This document shows, piece after piece, positions 1-13,796 of a stretch of DNA of 64,000 bases. Numbering within the stretch: the first letter of the stretch is position 1; every line of letters starts with the position of its first letter. A model generated the notes under the pieces. The model was not told the DNA's origin, searched no databases, and saw only the letters and a program-made list of their open reading frames with translations. Source of the DNA: Aquatica leii (Eukaryota; Arthropoda; Insecta; Coleoptera; Lampyridae); assembly GCA_035610365.1 (NCBI GenBank), contig CM069432.1:225268532-225332531 (forward strand). The letters are read 5' to 3'. Both the position numbers and the translations under genes were made by a program.

Positions 1-539
1 TAATAATTTATATTTATACTCCAAAATAGAATTTATCGAATGCAATTTACACAAACCACTTTAGCAAATAGCGTCAACTGTAGAAATCAAAACAGAAGTT
101 AAACAAGTTTTTGAATTAAGTTCTAACAAAGCTAAATTTATAATTTATGTTTCTTACATTGCAACATTTTTTGTTTATTTAGCTGAAGTCTTGTTTTGGT
201 TACATCCGCAGATAAACATAATCGAGTACACAAAGTACATTTTGTTAAATTAGATCAGCGTAAACATAAAGAAATAAAGATTAGTATTTGTTGTAATTAT
301 TTTACTAACAATTTATTCTGTTAATAACGGATAAATAAAAAAAAAGTAATTAACGCGATGAAGATCTCACAGCATTTACCACATGGTTAAAATTAAAAGT
401 CAATCTTCACTTATTTAAATTGACAAAATCGGACTGAAAACTTTAATTGCAAATATCACTTTAGACCAAACCAGAAAAGAACTTTATTTAACGCCACAAG
501 AGAACTTTTCATTAAGTTTGTAGTCGTTTCTCAGAAACA

Positions 540-890
540 CGCTGTATACTAAATTACCTCATAACTAGAAGTCAATCAGAAGTAGAGAAGCAGTAACGCG
601 TCATCAAGTATACACATTCATACCTCGCGTCGTGAGTACTTTGTAGGGGCAGTATTTTGTGTCTATTACCATAAAATGTTTATTGTGTATTTTTTATTAT
701 AAAATTAATAATTAGGTAAATAAGTAAATGTTACTATGAATTTGGGTTTATTTAGAATTTTTTTTATTACACTCACGTACGTACAGGCATGGGTCACATC
801 TGATTTGTTATACTAGACGACGCGTTGTTCCTTTACTTCAGTTCGAAGTTATGTAACGCGTGCGGGGTACGTGTTCCAAGGCTATGAATT
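540..890. repeat. Diverged inverted-repeat element (MITE-like)
   Basis: The stretch around 541-655 read forward resembles the complement of about 771-885. Shared blocks in order are TTAC, ATAACT, GAAGTA, AACGCGTC, AGTATA, CAT-CCT and CGTGAGT. The arms are about 110 bases with several indels around a spacer of about 115 bases. The ACGCG and CGCGTCG motifs stand out against the AT-rich background. No coding capacity is visible, so it looks like an old non-autonomous DNA element. Confidence 0.5.
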
Positions 891-899
891 ACTTTTTTG

Positions 900-1075
900 G
901 ATGCAAGCAAAAAAAATTTGAAAAAGCTTGACAGCTTCAGAAAGCTTGAAAACCAAGCAAAGCTTGTATTCACTAACATCAAGCCACTTCAAACTTTTAT
1001 TTTTAAAAAGCTTGACTTTCAAGCCCAAGCCAAGCTTTTACGTTTTAAGCCAGGCTACTTGACTTGATGAATCTC
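900..1075. repeat. Imperfect AAGCTTGA cryptic-simple repeat
   Basis: AAGCTTGA, CAAGCTT and close variants recur more than ten times at irregular spacing on both strands. The stretch behaves as slippage-derived cryptic simplicity rather than a clean tandem array. Confidence 0.6.
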
Positions 1076-3103
1076 TAAGTCTAACGTCCAAAAGAGCAAT
1101 GAGAATGTTAAAAAATGCAGATATCTTAATCTTATCAACGTGCTTATTAATCAGTAACAACGTTAAATCTATCAAACCTTAATTAGAATTCGTTGATTAT
1201 TTGAGAATATTAAGAATCTAAATACCTTGCATTTTACAATAGCATTAAGTCAAACTTCCTTATCGTTATTTTTTCAAAATTACAATCAAATTTTGTTACG
1301 TTTATAGTATTGTAATAATTCTGGGGTGACTGGAATGATTATTTGTAAATTTTGTAAAGATAAAAATAATAGAATACATTTCAAGTTATACCTTGACATT
1401 TACGTCCATTGGCAGACACCCCCGCAGCTATTCAGGACGTCGTAAAATGCTTTCTGCTTCTTTTTTTTTTTACTCTACTTTACAGTATTCATCTACAAGG
1501 AAAAAATAAAAAAGAAGTTAGAAAACAGATAAAAGTTTTTAAAAATAAATACATTTGCAATTTAATCATTAAATACCAAAGTACGGTAAACTGACCGCCG
1601 CGCGCCGTCGTCCAATATGTGAAGGGTTACCGACGCGCAACTGTCTTATAAAATTAAGCTACCTTAAAATTTACAGAAAAAAACTACGATGCGCAATTAA
1701 CCAGTGCATTGTCTAGTTTAATTCTATTATAATTTATTATACTACTTTAATACTTTGAAAACCTAACATGCATACGCTTTTGCTTTGCCATTAGATGAAA
1801 CGTGAACTGTTATTTTGTTATACCTAGGCTTCAAAGATTATTCCAGATCAACAAAAAAAGTTTTTTAATGATACAATAATTTATTATTATTGTTTTTTTT
1901 TAATTTTATTGCATATATATTTTTACAGTTTTATATACCTACTAACATGATTTCCAACTAATGCAATATAAAAATTTAAAGTAAGACACATATTTTACCA
2001 TTATTATTAATGCAATAATTTCAATTTATAACTGGACAAAGAACAATGTTGTTCAACAGTAAATTATTAAACGTTGTAATATTTTTTTTTGAATAATTTA
2101 TTATATACTCATTTTTTTAAAGTAGATTGCTTGTACCTACCTAAAAAATTTAAAAATGAAACTTTTTTTTTTATTGTGTTACGCTTCTTGCTATATACCA
2201 AAACGTAATCTTGACGATAAATATAATTTAAGGTTAATAAACATAATTGAGACATTTTCTGTATAATTTCTAATTTTAATTTTAAAGTAATGTACTATAT
2301 GTGCACATAAAATAATAAATTATACGTTTATTATGTACATCATAATGATCACAGCTCAATTTTATTACATTCTTTTCATAAAAATAAAATTGCTAAAACA
2401 TAATTAATAATAATTGTAATTAAAACGCATTTTAAAGTATAATGTAACATATAAGGTTGAGCAATTTGTCATATGTTTTTAAAATGTACGAGACATTTTA
2501 ATTGCATTCTTATTTTCAATTTCTAATTAACATCAATTATAAAGATTTACTGGTTTTACAAACTTTACTTAGTGTGCAATGAATATTAAACGAATATCAT
2601 AAATATTAAAGAATAATATAAGATATAGAAAATGAAAGCTTTATATTAACATTAATAGATATAACTTGTGAGAAGAATTCTATTCACAAAGTTAATATGA
2701 ATTTTAAATTTTAGTTTTTATTGATCTTCTATTAAATTAAACAAAGCATCAGTAGAAATAATACGTTTTTAGATTTTTAATGTATGTATTGATTGTGAAA
2801 CGTAATTAACCGCAAATTTCGATCACCACTTAAAAGACAAGTATAGAATACTAAGTGTTTATTATGTGGAACAAAACTGGTTAAATCTGCATAAATGCTT
2901 CTATAAAATATTGCTTTTTAAATACGGCAATTACAGGGCCGCTTTCTTTAAAGAAAATTTGATTAAATTCATTATTGGGCCATCTGCGAATATTCACCTA
3001 ATGAAATCTGTTTGAATGTCTTGTTTATACCAACAAACACATGTCTACGTGTTAATTTGTTGTATATCGATTACATCTTGTATAGAAATGAATACGAAAT
3101 TCG

Positions 3104-3194
3104 AACAGGTGCACCTGTTTGTATTTTACAGGTAGCGACACATAGTAGGTGACTGTGTATCAAATTTTTTTAAGGTAACAGTAAGTACCACCTG
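3104..3194. promoter_or_regulatory. Palindromic E-box pair with a third E-box
   Basis: A perfect 16-base palindrome, AACAGGTGCACCTGTT (3104-3119), contains CAGGTG and CACCTG. A further CACCTG lies at 3189-3194. CAGGTG/CACCTG is the core bound by Snail/Scratch/ZEB-type zinc fingers and by E-protein bHLH dimers. The site is upstream of the visible eyg exons, so a regulatory role is possible. This is inference from motif and position only. Confidence 0.35.
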
Positions 3195-6100
3195 GCATTC
3201 TCTATAGTTAAAACTCTTTGTACATACATATAGACCACCCTTAAGGCGTTTTCAACAACGTTTTCTTATCAAACCAAAAGTATTTTAAAATTGTTTAAAT
3301 AAATAAATTGTATCATCGATTTAACTAAGTTAAAATACGTTTAAAATTTAAAGCAGCACAGTTAATCTTCTACTAAGTTAAAAAAGCAAAATATGTAAAT
3401 ACATGCAAGTATGCGACAACTTAATAGTTTCACTTTTTTGACAAAATTTTTCTACGCACGAACTAAAGATGATCTAAAGAACATTAATTCCTAAATCTAA
3501 TCATCAAAAAAAAGATATAAAACTTTTATTACTTGTCACAATAGGAGAAATTGATTGATAGTTGCCGTTACCTGATAATTGCTTGGCTTAGTTTTTTCAA
3601 AATCTTCACACGTTCTACTTTATTGGATGTAATTTAACACTACTTTTTACCGAAATAGATTGCAAATCTTACTTTCAAAATTTGAATATTTAGTTTATAA
3701 TGTTAATTGATCGTTGAAATTAGATACTTATGAATTAGCATCACGTTTGATTAACTTTGATTGATTATATTTTTTTCGTTTGCGGTCGGTATTAATTAGC
3801 AACTCATTTTTTATTGTTTGTTATAATTCGAATTATATACTGCAATACATTGTTTTGCTATCTATAGCCAAATTAAAAGTTGATCCAAGTTTCTATTTTT
3901 AATCTGAGTTTTGTACTAAATTATTTGTTGACAAAAATTTTATTTTGCTAAGTACGAAGAATAAAATAGTGCTTTTAAAAATTATATTTGTTTATTTTGT
4001 TAATGACATAACTTAAAAAAAATTATAAGTATTTAAAAATAAAATTAACACAACAAAAAATTTTTAAATTGTCACGTGAGTATTTTAAATAAATTACAAT
4101 TTCAAATAGAAATAAACAAACTTATATAAGAGTTTACATAGTTTGTGTGCTGTATGTTGTATTTTAATAAACTAAAAATAGCTTACGTTTACTATAAAGT
4201 ATAATCATATTATAAAAACCAATTCATGCATTTTTTATGCTGTTTACTATAGCAGAGTTTGAAATATTGTTAATTTTAAATAATCAAGTTTTTACTGCAT
4301 TGACTTTTATTTATTATTATTATTTATTTTATACTAATGTAAGTAATTAAATATACTGTTTTTTAAAATAACTATTTTTTTGTTTCGTCTACTTATAAAT
4401 GCTTACAGTAAAAACATGGTTTATTTTTTTTCAATTTTCTAAAACAATTTACATTTATATTAAATATTGTACTTTAAAGTCATGCAGTTTATGTCAACAC
4501 CAATTGTTGTAATATTGTTACTTAAAAATGTTTGTTAACTTTGTCTTTAATGTATACAAGTAATTTAAATAATTAATCAAATCTGTTAGCAAGTGACAAT
4601 TAAAAAAAATATTTTTACTATTTACAGTATTTACTAATTAAGTAATGTAAGTATGAGGTAGTTCACTATACTTCTTTAAAGTTTCATCAAAATTAATTAA
4701 TTTTTGCTCTTAGTAATTCTACTTTTGACTTTTTTTTGGACTTTATTTTTGACTTTTAATTTTTTTTTCATGAACCCATAGTTAACACAGTAAGCACTGA
4801 ACCTAGTTATAATAAAAATAATTTTTTTCTTATCTACAGTTTTTTGTGGTTTACATATTCATCAAATAAACTTGCTTTTTTAATTTTATTTAAAATCTTT
4901 CTTTGGTTTTCTATTCTTGTTAACTTTTTGCAATTTTTGTTTGTTTGTATATGTTTATCAGACGTTAATAATGTAGCCCGCTTACACCAAATGATTGTTC
5001 ATTTAAATGTTTTGAAGCGTAACCAACTTCTTGATTAAAGCCGTTGTCTGGTATTGCGTCTAAATTTAAAAGATATATTCTTGTTGCGTTAAAACATAGC
5101 AATGCATTTTTGTTGTTTTTCTCAAATACTTTGCTTAACAAAAAGCTTTTGTAATACGACAATTAGAGTTTTTTTCAACCGAAGTCAACACTGTTCGTAA
5201 AAATTAATCGTTACTATATTAAGACGTATGACATTATTTTAATATCAATACCCAATTGTTATTAAAATAATATCATCTTAATTTGCGTATTTTAATGTTT
5301 TTACAAAATTAAAATAAGTTGAGTAGTGGTCTAGCAAAAGAACAATTTTTCTAAATGTTTTTTTTAGTACAAAGTCTGTTTTCAACTATTCTAACAATAA
5401 ATCTAACATTATACAGTGTATGCCTCTTAATAGAGTTACATTGTGACTTTTTAATAACAATAACCAAATGATAACTGTACCCGATATTAAAAAAAATGTT
5501 TATTGATTAGAAAGCAGTAAATACATACAGCGTGCATATGAATAACAAGTTGTTAATTTAGGAAATGAATTTATAGGATTAATATAAGCAAAAATATCAA
5601 AATATAAGATGTAATGAAACAATAAAAAAAATTCAATTTTGAGTCAAATAAACCAAAAATTATAAAGATGTTTCATTAAATAGTTTGTTGATACCGTTTA
5701 TTAAAAAAAATCAAAAGCAATGTTATGATGTTTAATTCACTGTTTTAACTTTTGTTTTTGTCTTTTGTCTTTGCTGGCACTAAAAATAAATAGAAAATAA
5801 TGGTACCACATAAGACGCAGCTAAATTAAGTTATTTTAAGAACAGAACAGCAGATACTTTCCAAGTACAGCAAAAATACAAAGTAACTTGAAAATAACGT
5901 ATTTACAGATGTTTAAATGACGCAATGTTACGTATGTCAGTCAAAATACTTGAATAAATAAATAACACTGTAAAAATAAAGTTAATTATGCAAAGCAAGT
6001 AGTTGTTGGGTACAATGATTAAATTTTTTACTCAGTATACTAGCGTTGTATGCATAGAAACAAACTTAAGCAGAAAATTGATAACATAAACCGAAATTAT

Positions 6101-6383
6101 GATTACTATAAATATGTTTTTTTTCTATATATACATACAGCTCGTTCTTCAATGAAGTGTCGTTTTTGAGATTCTTTATTTAATTTATGTTTTAAATTTA
6201 ACGGATCCGCAAACTCTTTAGCTACTATAGTAGCTTTTGTTACATTGTTTGTTTGTCAGGTTTTTTGCGTTTGTTGATTTCCGTAACCTTTCTTTTCAGA
6301 GATTTTTCGACCTTTTTCTTTTTTGTCTTCCGTGAGCTGTTCATGTTTATTTTAAAGAAGTAGCCAGTAATTTCCCAGTCATT

Positions 6384-6791
6384 GTACAGTGTGTAGACTG
6401 TAATTACTGTAATGTTTAATGATTCAGTTCTTACATATTGTCGTATACTTTTCCAAAGAATTTAATAAATTTTACAATTTTTAAAATATAAACGAATTTT
6501 TGTATCAAAGAAAAACAAACTGTTGGAATTCCATTATATTTATTTTAAAAAACATTATTTCAATTGACTATATATAATTGTTGGATTTTCATTAGTACTA
6601 ACATTATTTTAATACACGTGTTTTTATTTATTTATTTATTTTTTAGTGGTTATATGGTATATATATATAAGAACTTGACTCTTAAACATTACAGTAATTC
6701 TTGGCGTAAATGTAATCACTTTCGAGGATGATTATTTATTGTTGACTGCTAGGATTTTGTACAGGTAGCAATGTAAAAGTACACACTGTAC
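6384..6791. repeat. Inverted-repeat element
   Basis: A perfect 17-base inverted repeat (AATTACTGTAATGTTTA at 6402-6418; complement at 6683-6699) is accompanied by an outer perfect 12-base pair (GTACAGTGTGTA at 6384-6395; complement at 6780-6791). The right arm has about 80 extra bases between inner and outer blocks. No transposase is visible. It is best read as a small non-autonomous DNA element with a secondary insertion in one arm. Confidence 0.5.
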
Positions 6792-7739
6792 GTTACCATA
6801 TTATATCAACTGATTTTGTTGGGTGTTATCGGTAATTGTACCTTATATGACTGTGCGTTGTATAACTTTTTCATTTTTTATTCTGTCAGAATTTCCGTTT
6901 CCGTCTGTTTTTTTTTTCAATTTCTATATTTGTTTTTAACCGTTGCTTCATATATGTAAAATCTTCTTTTTTTTGTAATGTCCTTACTGTATAAAATTTA
7001 ATTTAAGGATATAAAATTTACTACTTAATTTTATTTCTTATTCCATAGTGTTAAAAATGTATTTTAAATATCTACGTTTTTGAATTATTAGATTAATAAT
7101 ATATAATATAATCTGAGATATGCTTAAAGAAATATTTTTTCTAGATGAAAATAAATATCTATCACATATATTTCTTATTTAGACTTAATAATTACTTAAG
7201 TTAATTACATTTGTTTAAAAAAACCGTTTCTACAGTAAATTGTAAGAAGTAATTAACCACAATTTTTTGTGCGAACAAAAACTGAACGCATAATAGTACA
7301 CGGAGAGAAATATTATGCTGAATTTAATTATTAGAATTTCATATTTAAAGCATTTGCTTTTTTTCTAAAATTGATTCACATTCAAATAAAATTAAACCTA
7401 CATGTTCTAAAACTTAAATTAAATTTCTTATTGCAATACAAACATGTTTTTATTAAATCATTCATAATTATAATGATACAAGTAAAAAGTTTTTGTTAAA
7501 ATTAAGACAACAAATTGATCAAATTCAACTAATTATTATAAGAAATCATATCAGCGATTAAAGTACGTAATAAATTACTACGAAACCACAAGTAGGCATT
7601 TCAAGTAAGCATTTATGTTATCACTATTTGTTCCACGCTGGTCTAAAATAAGGTATCAGCAATTTAATTTACGTTAAAGTTTGGCAAAGATAAATTAACG
7701 TGTACCGTGACTCCGACAGTTCTTTTGTTTGGAACTATA

Positions 7740-8110
7740 CGACATGGATCCATCATTTTATAACAAGCTGCTTGCAGCATATAATCTATAACTCACTACA
7801 TCACTTAGTGAATGATTGGAAACTATCAGAAACTTACAAGTAAGTATTGACTCTGATTTTGAATATTGTTAACTGTCGTTATATGTTAGAATTATGTCGC
7901 AAAGCTTGCACATTTTTTTGCATGTATGACTTAGTTTTTTGCAATGAAATGAAATTATCGTGCATTTGCTTTTCTTTTAGAACAAGAAATTGATGTTACA
8001 TTCCTTGTGTGCCTAACGGAAAATAATTTGGACATATTGAAGGAAGGTGAATTTGGGTTGATTTTAAAGTTTAGTAGTTGGAGAACCCTTTGACAGAAAA
8101 AAATTACTTT
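7740..8110 (+). pseudogene. Possible SAM-domain-like relic, split by an intron-like gap
   Basis: The stretch 7745-7841 ends in a donor-like TTACAAG/TAAGT. A block at 7978-8090 reads EQEIDVTFLVCLTENNL followed by LKEGEFGLILKF. The spacing of acidic residues and the LTENNL motif resemble the middle of a SAM domain (L-x-LTE-x-DL), which also occurs in many insect transposon-associated proteins. Frames are short and contain stops. A chance match is a real alternative. Confidence 0.2.
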
Positions 8111-10319
8111 CCAAAAGTTACAAGAAGATTATTTAAGTCGGATGGTGTAGATTCGACTAATATTCTAAGTGTAACATACTATTAATGCTGATGCGTGTAC
8201 ATATTGGTGTCAAGGACAGTATTATTTGGATCGGTAATATTATCTACCAATAATTATAAATTTTAATGTAAATAGGATTAAACCATAAACTGTAGTGATG
8301 ATAAAAATATAACACATTTATTTTGAATTTAGCAAATAAATACGTTTAAACTATGTGTATATTTACTGAAATCATTCATACCCTGAAGCTGCACAAAAGC
8401 AAACATTATGACACTGCGTGCTTAAATTAATACAAAGTGTTATTACTATTAAACCTATTTATGATAAAACGCAACAATCAACAGAGATAAGAAAAAGCAG
8501 TACTTGTCATAACTACGGTTCTTCTCTACGATCACATTAAGCAACTTTTGAATGATAAAAGAAAACGATGTTTTCTTAAATTGATATATTATAAAATCTA
8601 TACAATTCTTTTTCAAAATATTTGTTGTAATAAAATGAAAGCTTTATTTAAGCGTACATCGGCTTGACTCAAAACCAACAGCCTATTTGCATGAAATATA
8701 GCTGTTTTTGCTTTATTACAGTAAACTTTTCTCTCCGTGTAGGTATATTATGGTTTGGAGATGTTTCTGAAGTATGTAAATTGGTAGGTTTTGTCATTTG
8801 GATTGTAAACACACATCAATTGTTGTTAAATATAGGAAAAAACAAAGTTTTTTAACAAATTAGTTTGCTTACTGTAATATCACGATTAGAATCTTTTGAT
8901 ACTGTTGTAAAATAAATTCAATCAACCAAACATCAAAAGCAAATATTTGCAAATAAGACACAATATTTTTAGGCACAAAAATATTAATTAAAAGAATGCG
9001 AAGATTAGCCTAAAAAGACAAACAATTTTAATTCCTAGGAACAAGTTAAATTTTGTATATAAAAATACAAAAACATGATGGACTATATTGATCAGCAAAC
9101 TTTATATAAGAAGAATAGTTGACATAATCTACACTCTAATGAGGTTTGTAAACCAATCAATTTTGGTGTGCCCACAGGCCCTTGACTAAAAAAACTTCAT
9201 AAATGCATAATAGAAAAATTAAAAATTTAACTTTGATGTCTTGAATGGTAAAAAGTGACGTAAAAATAAAATATAAATAAAACATTTTGTTGAAGACGTA
9301 TTTATTAAGATTATAACTTTTGTTTTAAAATACAAAAAAAGTTTTTTATTGACTTGGATGAACCTGATGGGATGTTATGAGTATAATTCCGGCTCAATGT
9401 TTGTGAGTAGCAACCAGCAACCGCAAATCCCCACGAGTACTAATTACTAATCGGTTTCTCTTTGATGATGAGGCTCATAACAGAATCCACGTAGTACCAA
9501 ATAGGAAGACGAAAAAACAATCAGCAGCTTCTGTACAATAACCCATAATGCTGCATATAATACAGCGCCGTTAAGTGCTGACAATAAGTACACAAATATT
9601 CATCTGTATTTTGTAATTTTGGAAGATTTATAAACATTTCCTATTTCCAAGTTTTGTTTGTACAGCAAAAGTTTTGCAACAAACGCAGATATTACACTTT
9701 TAGCTTTCAAATTAGTCTTGTTAAATCTAGTAAATAAATCAGTGGTATTAAGCTATGTCATTTTTTAAGACAATTAATTTGTGCCGCAAATAATTGTCTC
9801 TGCTCTCCAGGAATTCGAACACTGAAACAAAGAGCGAATCGAACCTATCCAAACATGCACTTTTAGATGATCAACGTACTTCTGTGTTAAGTAGTAAACG
9901 ACTATAGTCATAATTTTCCAAACAAAGTTGAGCAAATAACATCTCATTTAAGGCATTCTTTTTGATTTTATTAACTGTTCTATTAACATAATGTAGCGAT
10001 TCATGCAAACGGTTAAAAAGGTTTTTTGCGACTAAATAACGCCAATGAATGACTCTTTGATTAAATTACATTTTCGCCAAATTTCAAATAGTTTTATTTG
10101 GTTTAAGTAAATATTTTATTTAATATGATTATAGTGGTTACTTATTGTGTATAATTTTATATTTCAAACAAACATTATTTTACTAAAGTCGAAACAACCC
10201 TTATTCAAAAGACTTTATAATTTCACGTATACATACAATAATTGTTTTGGGAAAACAAATGTTTTTGTGTGTGGGATAAATAAAAAAAAATAAATAATCA
10301 TTCGTAATAAGAAAAAACT

Positions 10320-10470
10320 GCAAGTCTTGCAAGATAGTCTTGTTTTTGCCGATATCTTGTAGAGCTAGTTTTGCATCCAGTCTTGATCTTGCAACGTTGA
10401 GTCTTGGTCTTGGTTTTGCTAAGGGTGTTATTATCTTGCTCTTAGTCGTGGTCTTGCAAATCTTGCGTTA
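10320..10470. repeat. TCTTG-rich cryptic-simple repeat
   Basis: TCTTG, CTTGCAAG and GTCTTG variants recur about fifteen times in 150 bases with irregular spacing. The 60-codon open frame across it is a by-product of the repeat. Confidence 0.6.
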
Positions 10471-11339
10471 TGTCATATATTCAACACTGTATTGTCTGTT
10501 CTTTGGCTCATTCATACGATAAAAAAGAGTTCAAAAAGGCAAAGAAAAATGTATATCTATATCAACATTTTTATTTGTAACAAACCACTGTTGTTTATAT
10601 TATTGTTTTTAATGGAATGCTGCAACGTAACGCTTTTCTGAATTAATTATTTGAGATGTACGGATAATATTTCATGTGAATGTCACATATTGTGTATGTG
10701 TAGGTACTCATTGTGTACCAATTAATTTTTCAAGGCAAATAAATAGTTAAAAAATTATTTAATAACAAAATTTAATAATACAGTAATATACTGTGATTTG
10801 GTTATTCGCGGAAGTAAACAAAATTAAAAAAATATAAAATAATAAGCTATAACTTTTAGGGTGCATTATATTAAATTATAAAACCCAATCTTATTACAAT
10901 CCTTTTTTAAGTTTTTGATAAAAAAGAAATCCTTAATGAATGTTAAGGGATCACTGTACTGATAACTGTGATATATAATTTTTTTGATAACCTTAAACAA
11001 AAGTATAACATTCCTTAAATAAATTTAAATTAAAAGGAGATATCAATATTATTCAAACATACTTACGTAACTAAAGTACGCTTATATAGGAAAATTCGTT
11101 GTATGCGTTTTACATTACCCGTAACTCAGAATTAAATTGTTGATTAGATGATTTATAGTTTATATTATAGACTAGTTGGTGCAGGTATCGGCTCTATTGC
11201 GTTGCTGTATAAACCTGCATAGATAGGTCTGACTCATTACGATGCCTGTTATGACTTGTATTTTATGTATTTGTCTATATTTATATTTTACTTAGGACGT
11301 AAACATAGCTAATAATTTACTTATCGTTGGTTATTTTAA

Positions 11340-11482
11340 CTTCCATATTAATAAAAATGTGTCACAATTTCCCGCCCTTGACGTTGTTCAAGAACCCCCA
11401 AATCAATTTTCATTTTCCACGGACTTCTTGAATGATCCTGGGGACCCCTGGGGGTCTGTAGGTACAACTTTGGGAACCACTG
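11340..11482. mobile_element. Terminus of a hAT-type DNA transposon
   Basis: The sequence ends TTTGGGAACCACTG at 11469-11482 and is preceded by GGGGACCCCTGGGGGTC. Read on the other strand it begins CAGTGGTTCCCAAA, a terminus typical of hAT elements. The block is clearly GC-richer than its surroundings. No matching opposite end (CAGTGGTTCCC on this strand) was found within the previous 2 kb, so the element is truncated or its other end is too diverged. Confidence 0.5.
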
Positions 11483-13796
11483 ATATATACGAAAGTAACT
11501 TTCAAACATAGAGTTTTACTGGAGCATTTAAAATACGCATTTAGTCATTATTTAAATAAACATTAAGCTTTTTACCACCAAAATATTTCAAGTTTAAATG
11601 CAATTACAATTCTAAACAAAGTGATTCAATGTATTTTTATTCGTCTAAACAAATTAAACAAATCAGATATATTTTCACTTTTAATCTTTTATTACAGAAT
11701 AATTAGCACATTTACTTTTTTTATAGTTTTTCAATTTATAACAGTATTTAAAAACGTTAAAATGAGTAAGAAAAATTGATATTTAGAAAAAATCAAAAAA
11801 TCAAATTTGTGTTTAAACTAAAATATTTAAACAAATTGGTAATAAACACAGTTTCATGTTAAAACAATTTTTTTAAATAGTCAGTTAGATTTATTTTACT
11901 TATTTAAACTATTGAGAAATTTGTACTCTTCTGTTTTAAAATTTGTAAAAGAACATAAAAAAAAAACTTTGGCAAGCATAAGCATTAATATCGGAACCAA
12001 AATTTGTTCAAATTAGATTTATTGAGCCGGATCCGTTTTTTATTATTTAATTTTTTTCGGTTTATTTTTATATTAGTAAATATAATTAAACGTAACACAC
12101 AAAATTTAAAAAAATGGTGAACATGTAATGTTTACTAATTACTTTGCGGCGAGAAAAATAGCTGGTATCTTTTAGATACGACTTCAATCAGAACAAATAA
12201 CAAATTCGGATTTTTTTTTGGATAGGTCAGCTTAAAACTTGCGGCATTGATTTGTTTTTGTCGCATTTTTACAGGTTTTGTAACAGTAATCTCAAATTCA
12301 GTGTATTCATTGTCTAATACGTTTCTCATTGCTGATGATTTTTTATAAAACTAATGCATCTCTTAACATCATACAATTGAAACCTTTGCTTTTAAACGCA
12401 CTGTGTGTTGTAAAAAAATTTAAAATTAATTTATTTAAAAACTAAATATGTACACGATTTACTTTTAACTACTTTTAACTAACACTAATAAAATGCAACG
12501 GAATTTACACCTACAATATTTTATATATTACTATCACTCGAAAAATATGTACGCGGATAACTTCTGTTTATCTAAACCGGTATTTGCTTATATTTAAAAC
12601 ACGTACACTTACAACGCCGTATTTATTTTCACTAGCACGTGCATTTTATTTATTTATCTTAGCACACACGTAATCACTTATTTATTTAAACCTACAAAGT
12701 TTTCTTAACAATGCTTTCGACTCAATTCAATAAACTTACCTCAGCTTGCTTTGAATACTTTTTATAAATTTTTGTCATCTGCGTCGAGAATGTTCACATC
12801 CTTCGGTTATTGTCTCAAAGTTGACAATTACTTTGAGAACGTTTCAGTATCTTAAAGAAAATATAGAAAAAACATAACTACTGGATATAAAATTAGGTAA
12901 TATTGTGAACAAATAAATTTTGAATTTAGAATATCATATGACGAATTTTAAAAACACGTTTATATGTGTCTTCAATATACATATCTCTTGATGTTTAGCA
13001 AAAAATAGCTATTACACTAACCTTTTCCTAACTTTTGTTCAGTTGTGTAAATAAAGTTCAAGTTGTTTAACGAAATAGTTAAATTGCTGGAACCAAAATA
13101 AACCAAAAAATATAGGGAAAAAAAAACAAGAACCGGACATAGGAACTGGAACAGAACCGTTAAAAAGCTATAAGTTAAAGCAAAATTGTACCGGAATCGT
13201 TAATACGATTTGGTCTATGTCCTTGATTGAAATTGCAAATTTTTATTGTAACTCATCTTAACAAAATCTACTTTAATGTAGACAACAAACATGAATTGAT
13301 TTATAGCGCAATGATTCTTAATAGCACATTATCAGTAATTGTCTTTTATAGTAATCTATAAGCATTGCATTCATAATGTTTCAATTTATTCAACATAACC
13401 AATTTTAGCAAAAGTAATGCTTGAAAATTACATCTATAGGCTATAAATACATTAAAAATGTATGTAGTAAGTTTATAATTATTAAACAATATTTTTTTTT
13501 ATATTTTTACATGTAAACAATTGTTTTCTGATAATTTAACAGATTTTTAAATTAATTTAAAAAAACCTTTATTCACTACAACTATAGTTAAAATTAGTAC
13601 TAGTAATATAAATTTTTATTAAGTTTACTCAACAGAAGTGTGTATTTGAGAAGCGTGCTTCAGTCCAGAAAATTAAACAACATATTATCTACATTATGCA
13701 AATTTTGTGCAACTTTTATAGTCATTATTCTAAATTAATTTAAAACATTTATGTTTTTGTAATTACATTTTCTAAGTTATAAAAATGTTGTTTCAG

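Larger units (their letters stand above)
1..13796. other. Region upstream of the first visible eyg exon; no certain exon
   Basis: This is probably intron or 5' flank of eyg, because the exon at 13797 needs an upstream donor. I see no open frame with Eyg-like content, no convincing promoter and no RNA gene. The region is dominated by AT-rich DNA with poly-T tracts. Distinct islands are listed separately: an inverted repeat at 540-890, AAGCTTGA repeats at 900-1075, GC-rich patches near 1410-1445 and 1590-1640, an E-box palindrome at 3104, an inverted repeat at 6384-6791, a possible SAM-like relic at 7740-8110, TCTTG repeats at 10320-10470 and a hAT terminus at 11482. Confidence 0.5.

Noticed and set aside
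1590-1640. CpG-dense patch as a promoter island
   Set aside because: Too short, with no initiator, TATA or downstream exon to support it; it may be repeat-derived.
4965-5162. Minus-strand 65-codon frame with YASKHLN, resembling the RNase H start of a gypsy element
   Set aside because: Only one short motif fits and no neighbouring RT or protease block supports it.
6170-6345. Lysine-rich minus-strand frame (NSSRKTKKKKVEKSLKRK)
   Set aside because: Composition follows from A-rich DNA; no domain recognised and stops follow quickly.
12135-12329. 64-codon minus-strand frame (EFEITVTKPVKMRQKQ)
   Set aside because: No splice context, no family recognised, no repeat evidence.
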